This document shows, piece after piece, positions 8,014-12,731 of a stretch of DNA of 12,731 bases. Where the stretch lies: positions 1 through 12,731 of the forward strand of contig NW_019091969.1 in the NCBI RefSeq assembly GCF_001949145.1, given 5' to 3'. Both the position numbers and the translations under genes were made by a program. The stretch comes from Acanthaster planci (Eukaryota; Echinodermata; Asteroidea; Valvatida; Acanthasteridae). How positions within the stretch are numbered: position 1 is the first letter of the stretch; each line of letters begins with the position of its first letter. Below the pieces are notes generated by a model. It searched no databases, was not told the DNA's origin, and worked only from the letters and a program-made list of their open reading frames with translations.

Positions 8014-8415
8014 ATCTATTTGCATGTTCGGGTGTGCTGAGTGGGCACTGGGTGGCAGTGGTTTGAATGTGTGTGTGTATGCTGTGCTCCTTGACTGGTC
8101 AAAAAAGCTCCAGAGTTACAGCTTCACCTTTGAGACAAAATTATACGGAGACGGGGACTGAGACTGCACTCTCTGAAATCTGGGCTGATGAGCAGGGTAC
8201 TTGATTGGTCTAGCGAGTCCCAGATTATCAGAAATAAGCGAAGTCTTGATCTTGTAACGGGAAAAGGAAAATGACACGTGACCAGCAGTCTGACGTGCCG
8301 TCTCCATTTGGTGAACGTTTCTGGTTGAATTCGTGTGCAGGCATTTTTGTAATAATGTTAGATGTGTGTTGGTTGACTAAAGTCTCTTATTATTAAAGGA
8401 GAAGCCATTAGATTG
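8014..8415 (+). other. Probable 3' untranslated region of the Ly6-like gene
   Basis: Runs from the stop codon to about 18 bases past the poly(A) signal. It contains a short TG repeat (TGTGTGTGTATG near 8069) and a CACGTG (8274-8279). The minus strand has an open frame here (8116-8307) with no recognisable domain. Confidence 0.5.
8392..8397 (+). terminator. Poly(A) signal ATTAAA
   Basis: ATTAAA, the commonest variant of AATAAA, lies 379 bases after the stop codon. A T/G-rich stretch follows about 35-65 bases downstream (TTTTTTGTTCTTTCC, then GTGTGTTCC), as expected for a cleavage site around 8410-8420. Confidence 0.5.
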
Positions 8416-8491
8416 ATTGCTAATGTAGGCCATTTTTTGTTCTTTCCTTTCGTTCAAGTGTGTTCCTCATCAAGCTCGTCTTTTATCGGAG

Positions 8492-8924
8492 TTGTAACGA
8501 ATCAAGATTTTTTTTTATTCGAGTCGGGTCATTTTAACTTAGTGACTCAAGTTAAGTCATTACGTTAAAAGGTCCCGTCAAGTCGGATGAAATATTTAGC
8601 TTGAGTCATTTCGAGTTACCAACATTTGAATAGAAACCTGTAAACAAAACCCATTACAAATGTTTTTGGCATCTTTTAAAGTTTACCTCTGGATCTAACA
8701 TCTCATCACAACATGTTATTCTCGATGATCGTAAAAGTGACATGAACATTAAAAACCGGAACTGTGAGTCACTGCAAATATTTTTTTCGCAAAGAATTTT
8801 TGCCTCTTTGTTTTTGATCTTTTGTTTAACTTCCACTCGAGTCGGGTCTCGTCATAAGGGACCCGAGTCGAGTCATTAAATTTGTTGCTCAAGTTGGACG
8901 AGAGTTGAGTCTGAGTCGTTGCAA
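8492..8924. mobile_element. MITE-like element with terminal inverted repeats and GAGTC subterminal repeats
   Basis: TTGTAACGAATCA (8492-8504) matches the reverse complement of the other end, TTGCAACGACTCA (from 8924), with two differences in 13. Both ends are packed with the motif GAGTC/GACTC. CGAGTCGGGTC occurs at 8520-8530 and again at 8838-8848, with inverted near-copies such as GACCCGAGTCGAGTC (8860-8874). The AT-rich middle (about 8630-8830) is unique. Such subterminal arrays are transposase-binding sites in some hAT-like MITEs. No clear target duplication was found. Confidence 0.6.
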
Positions 8925-9038
8925 TCGTGTCTTTTGTTTTCTTTTCAATGGGTGCGTTCGATTAGCCTCCCTGAACACACCAGTGTTACACTCAAGGGAA
9001 ACCTCAAAATGAGGCTAATCAAACGCTGCAGTGTGTTT

Positions 9039-9056
9039 TCCAAGGCATTCTGGGAA
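9039..9056 (-). promoter_or_regulatory. Second ZNF143/STAF-type motif, inside the MITE
   Basis: On the minus strand TTCCCAGAATGCCTTGGA fits the ZNF143/STAF consensus YWCCCRNMATSCMYYRCR at 17 of 18 positions (G replaces the C near the 3' end). Confidence 0.4.
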
Positions 9057-9114
9057 AAAGGTCAAGTCCCCGCCACGTTCCATCATGTACGTCCATGCTC
9101 GAACAGTCCATCCG

Positions 9115-9122
9115 TGACGTCA
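9115..9122. promoter_or_regulatory. Full palindromic CRE (TGACGTCA)
   Basis: TGACGTCA is the complete CREB/ATF site, 59 bases from the ZNF143-type motif and inside the same MITE. Binding is inferred from sequence only. Confidence 0.35.
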
Positions 9123-9194
9123 TTACACTCGGGCAGCCTCCAGAGACCCACTCGCCAGCCGGGGTAGTAGTGGCTGACACCAGGGCAGGCACTG

Positions 9195-9204
9195 ATCACG
9201 TGAT
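9195..9204. promoter_or_regulatory. E-box palindrome ATCACGTGAT
   Basis: A 10-base palindrome with CACGTG at its core, of the type bound by USF/MYC-family bHLH proteins. It lies in the same MITE as the CRE and ZNF143-type site. Confidence 0.3.
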
Positions 9205-10596
9205 GGCTAAACGAACGCTCTCTTGTGTAAGTTTGACTTACACGTTTAAGCTAATCTAACGCACATAATTCAGCAGGTTTATGTCTCCGCTCCTTGCCAG
9301 TGTTTCCACTCTGTGAAGAAACCTTGGAACCGACAATACAGGTGAACTGCACGTCCATACGTCCAGGATAAGACGACTTTGCAGAGATCTTAATCTGTCG
9401 TTGAAATTGTGTACCACCAGATATCCGAATCACACTTCGGATAACTATAATCGACCATTTATGAACTGAATGTTGTGACGACACACAGCTTGAGATTTAT
9501 TGGTGGTCTGATGCAGCCTTGCTCTATTCTTTATGCCTACTGCAAAGTGGATTTCTGTTTACTTTGAAGAGTCATGCCCTGGTGTGCGTTGTTCGTTCGA
9601 GTCTCTGGTGTTGTCTAACATAGAATTAATAAGAAGTCGGCTATTCCTCCGATTTTTTCAACTGTATCTCTGCCACAGGAAGCTTACTCAGGGGGGTTGA
9701 GGGATGAAATCCTCCCACGTGCCCTGTCTAGTCAAAGCATTCCTGCTTGATATATTTACATGTAAGAAATTAATGTGCATGGAAAAGTACTTAGATTGGC
9801 TCTGGCTCGCGTTGGAAGACTGGTGTTGCTATGGGTGGATGGTTATTGTTACCCAAGAATTGGAATATATTTGAGGGGTTTTTTTTCTCCTGTTGCAAAA
9901 ATGCACAAAATTTGGTGATCCCCTTTTCTTCCATTACTGAAATGCTTGTGTCTGGAAAAAAGTGTCTCTGTTTCTCCCTTCTTTTCTCCCCCTGTAGCAG
10001 GCTCTCCCTTAAGGAAAACGATTTTAAAAATGCGTGTGTCAGAGCGCGGGTTCAATCATTCAGAAGGTCATTAACCTATGGTAGAGTCGGGCGTAAATTC
10101 AAGGTCAGATTGTCCTATTTAAGGCCCTTTCTGTTATCAGGCATCCTGTAATTATCATTTTCAAGGGAGGGGTGGGGACCAAAGATATCACTTTCAGCTG
10201 AATTGAGCCTGGCTGCTTAAATCACTTTAATATTGTTTACTGGGGTTTCAGGAAATAGCAGTTGGAGATTTATGGTCGGTTCTCGTCACGTTCACTGAAT
10301 CACGCATGGAAAGGGCTGCAGGGAATGGCACAGATGCCAAGATTGTTCGCATTGTTATAGTGACTTCTCTGATGCTGAGATATTTGAAGCGAGATATGGC
10401 AGAGAGACCACACCCACATTTGTGGCGGTCAGGGTTTGATGGGAGCCTCAGGAATTCTTTTCAGAAATGTAAGGGGGAGGTGTTAGGTAACATTAGTCTA
10501 GACTGAGTACCCCTCGGTCCCTCATCTTGCTGGGTATGTGCTGAGGTATTAGCTGAGATCAGACCTTCGCACTAAACTGGTTCCCGTCCCGTATAG

Positions 10597-10638
10597 AGTC
10601 TCCAGACGTCTCACAGACGTCTTCCCAACGTGGAGACT
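10597..10638. repeat. 8-bp inverted repeat enclosing a CAGACGTCT duplication
   Basis: AGTCTCCA (10597-10604) and TGGAGACT (10631-10638) are reverse complements. The enclosed stretch contains CAGACGTCT twice (10603-10611 and 10614-10622). No function is evident. Confidence 0.4.
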
Positions 10639-11079
10639 AGAAGAAGGTAACGAAACCGGAGGAATCTTTCCAGTTTTATGCAAATGAGGAAACAACGCTC
10701 AATGCTCAATGCATAAATCGAGAAGGGGCTGATAAAATTGTTTGCCTTTTCTAATTTTTACCAAAATAACTACATCATAAATTGTATGTACATCTGAAAT
10801 TTAACACAATAACCCCTAGTTTGAAAAAAAAGGTTGCCGGAAAAAGATTTGCCCTTGCTAATTAATCTTTTCATCGAAAAAATAAGTTACCACATGCTTG
10901 TCACAGAAACGTGATTCATGTTAAAGCTCTGCCAATGGCCTGGCAAAACTTTCTATATTCACCATCCCAACTGACAAGGCTAATCGTACACATTAAACTA
11001 CACCTTGCTACAGGCCCTTATATAACAGGGACGGGGACCATCCATCCAAAAATGTTGAAACTAAATTGCAGTAAAGTCT

Positions 11080-11098
11080 AAAAAAAAAAAAAAAAAAA
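11080..11098 (+). repeat. Homopolymer run of 19 A
   Basis: A pure A run. It could be the tail of an old retroposed sequence, but the bases upstream show no RNA polymerase III boxes or reverse-transcriptase motifs. Confidence 0.7.
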
Positions 11099-11940
11099 TC
11101 CACTAATCCATCTCTGTAGTTCCCGCCATTACACGAACTCTTGTTAAGTAAAACACTTTTAACCAACAAGCTGATCATCAGGTTGAAATTAGCGAAAAAT
11201 GTATGACGCAAGAGGGCGCTCTTCAAGATCAATCTGCCAGTGTAATAGGTCAAAAATTGCCAGCGCGGACCGAATCAGGATTTCTAAAGTGTCAAATTCT
11301 CTGCTATTAGAGCATTTCGTGACACGTGGACTGGGTAGTTTGTAAAGGAGGATGAAATCTTGGAGCGGGACTTCCAATTAGTGTTTGTGAAAGTATCAAA
11401 CCAAACGGGGCCCTCTGAATTGCTCTATCTGTCCATGAAGTGTGGGTGTCAATTCTCAGAATAATGATGTGCTTCAGAACTGTTTTTGACAGGTGATTAT
11501 CTGTGGAGAAAAATATCTTCAAAACTCATTTAAGCCACGGAAAATTGAAATGGAAATAAGAGATAAGGAAGTCAGCTTTAGTTTGACAAGTGTCTTGCAC
11601 ACCTGAGAAACTTGTGAGCATCTTTCCTTGATTATTTTTTAAGTGGGAATATTATTACTGTTGTCTATAGGCGGCTCCTTTATGGTCTGCAACCATACAC
11701 GGTAAGTCACAGCGCCCTCTATTGCAAAAATCGTTTCTTAAAGTGGCATTCGACTGCAACTTTCTATGAGCAGCCAAAGATTTCAGAGAATTTGTGCTCA
11801 TTACGTTTGCCTAGACGAGCACAGTTGTTGATCATTGAGTGTGCTGATATTATATTCCATGAGGTAATGTGATAGGTCCAATATTGTGACTGAGTCTAGC
11901 CTATTCTTGTTTTGGCTTAAATGGCACTCACTGCTAGCCA

Positions 11941-11978
11941 CAGTTTTGCCGGTCGACGACGCCGGTTGGCAAAAACTG
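11941..11978. repeat. GC-cored hairpin
   Basis: CAGTTTTGCC (11941-11950) faces GGCAAAAACTG (11968-11978), pairing fully except for one bulged base. CCGG pairs in the interior can extend or compete with the stem. Confidence 0.4.
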
Positions 11979-12195
11979 AGCCTCTTTGACGAAGCAAAAT
12001 AAAGGTCAGCGACCATGGTAACCGCGGCTATCACTCGTGGTTTACAATAGCCCAGGTGACGGCGACCAGCGTTGTAATAACTAATGCAAGCGTCGGAGCT
12101 ATTGTTTTGTAACAGTTTTACATCACACTTGTTGGAGGGCTTGTAAACTGAGTGGTCATCGGTACAAAATCAAGAGACTTATTCTCTCAGTGTTA

Positions 12196-12731
12196 ACAAC
12201 TCGCACGCAGCTTCTCAAAATACCAAATGTTAAGCCATATTAGTAAACATTGAAAACACAAGCATCGGTAGGATAGTGGGCCAAAGCGAACATGGATTTT
12301 TATATTAAGCACGATATGTGGTAAAGGCGCACCCTCCCTAATGTGATGCACAGCTATATACACTAACGCTATTGTGCCTACTTCGACCCCCCCTGAAAGG
12401 AATTCCAAAGGTTCTGTTAACATAAAAGAAGACAATGTAGAAGGGGTCACCTTTGCTACACATCGTGCATCAAATGTGGAGTTTACATCAGACAGAACAA
12501 GATCGATCTGCAAAATTTGGCCACCTTGATAAATATTAGCCGAAATGAAAGCGGGCTATATACGTGTACACGCTGGTAATATGTACCTATTCACCTGCTT
12601 GGATAGGCATGCTGGGCGCTCGATGAATACATCTTTGGAATGGCACTTCTTCATCGATTTTTGCAAGGCGTTTGCATTGACGTGACCCGCATTGTGTACG
12701 CGCCACCGATGAAGGAAACAGGTCCAACAAT
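12196..12731 (-). other. Tentative minus-strand two-exon reading at the window edge
   Basis: On the minus strand a frame is open from the window end to a donor-like AAGCAG|GTGAAT at 12595/12594 (phase 0). An acceptor-like TTTTGCAG follows 87 bases on (ending at 12508). A frame is then open from 12507 to a TAA at 12193-12195 in the same phase. No domain is recognisable in either part, and other frames in 12595-12731 are also open on both strands, so chance is a serious alternative. Confidence 0.12.

Larger units (their letters stand above)
8952..9264. mobile_element. MITE-like element with 17-bp terminal inverted repeats
   Basis: GTGCGTTCGATTAGCCT (8952-8968) and the reverse complement of the right end, GTGCGTTAGATTAGCTT (9248-9264 read inward), differ at two of 17 positions. 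Further copies of the terminal motif lie inside, in the right-end orientation: AGGCTAATCAAACGC (9012-9026) and GGCTAAACGAACGC (about 9205-9218). A 75-base unit with its own inverted ends (8952-9026) is thus nested in the larger one. A perfect 8-bp hairpin (GTGTAAGT at 9225-9232, ACTTACAC at 9236-9243) lies near the right end. There is no coding capacity. Confidence 0.65.
9265..12190. other. Intergenic stretch without recognisable gene
   Basis: Open frames of 60-106 codons occur on both strands but show no domain motif, cysteine pattern or consistent splice sites. No further Ly6-type exon (CC-x4-CN or LxCxxC) was seen on either strand. The stretch holds two short hairpins and a 19-A run, listed separately. 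Confidence 0.45.

Noticed and set aside
9831-10151. A 106-codon plus-strand ORF
   Set aside because: T-rich sequence with no domain, and an antisense open frame of similar quality overlaps it.
12193-12513. A 106-codon minus-strand ORF as a stand-alone gene
   Set aside because: No ATG at its beginning, no recognisable domain or signal, and ORFs of this length are expected by chance here. Kept only as part of a weak spliced candidate.
12640-12680. Second reverse transcriptase fragment, from the reading WHFFIDFCKAF
   Set aside because: It resembles an RT motif over about eight residues only, hits a stop four codons later, and no other RT block is found around it.

Overview
This is a window of animal (metazoan) nuclear DNA, not prokaryotic. 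It has one small spliced gene with canonical GT..AG introns, large introns full of degenerate mobile elements, and no dense ORF packing. The mix of a three-exon Ly6 gene, a CR1/L2-like LINE, tRNA-derived SINEs and several short inverted-repeat transposons fits a marine invertebrate such as a lancelet, hemichordate, echinoderm or lophotrochozoan. Naming the species would need a database search.

Layout. Positions 1-1510 hold the 3' part of a decayed non-LTR retrotransposon: reverse transcriptase with a YADD box, a 3' untranslated part and a CAA-rich tail. Positions 1511-3400 are intergenic with no gene I can support. Positions 3400-4038 hold weak promoter and 5'-exon candidates. The one convincing gene runs from 4039 to 8013 on the plus strand in three coding exons (4039-4090, 5463-5590, 7801-8013), with a poly(A) signal at 8392-8397. 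It encodes a 130-residue secretory protein: signal peptide, one Ly6/uPAR (LU, three-finger) domain, and a hydrophobic GPI-anchoring tail. The domain has the ten family cysteines plus one extra pair.

Intron 1 carries a full match to the ZNF143/STAF consensus. Intron 2 carries a G/C-hairpin MITE-like element (5802-5979) and a nested SINE cluster (7341-7744) with inverted arms that ends 56 bases before exon 3. Just past the gene lie two more MITE-like elements (8492-8924 and 8952-9264). The second contains a near-match to ZNF143, a full CRE and a CACGTG palindrome.

Positions 9265-12731 contain no gene I can recognise. They hold a few hairpins, a 19-A run, and a very tentative minus-strand two-exon reading at the right edge.
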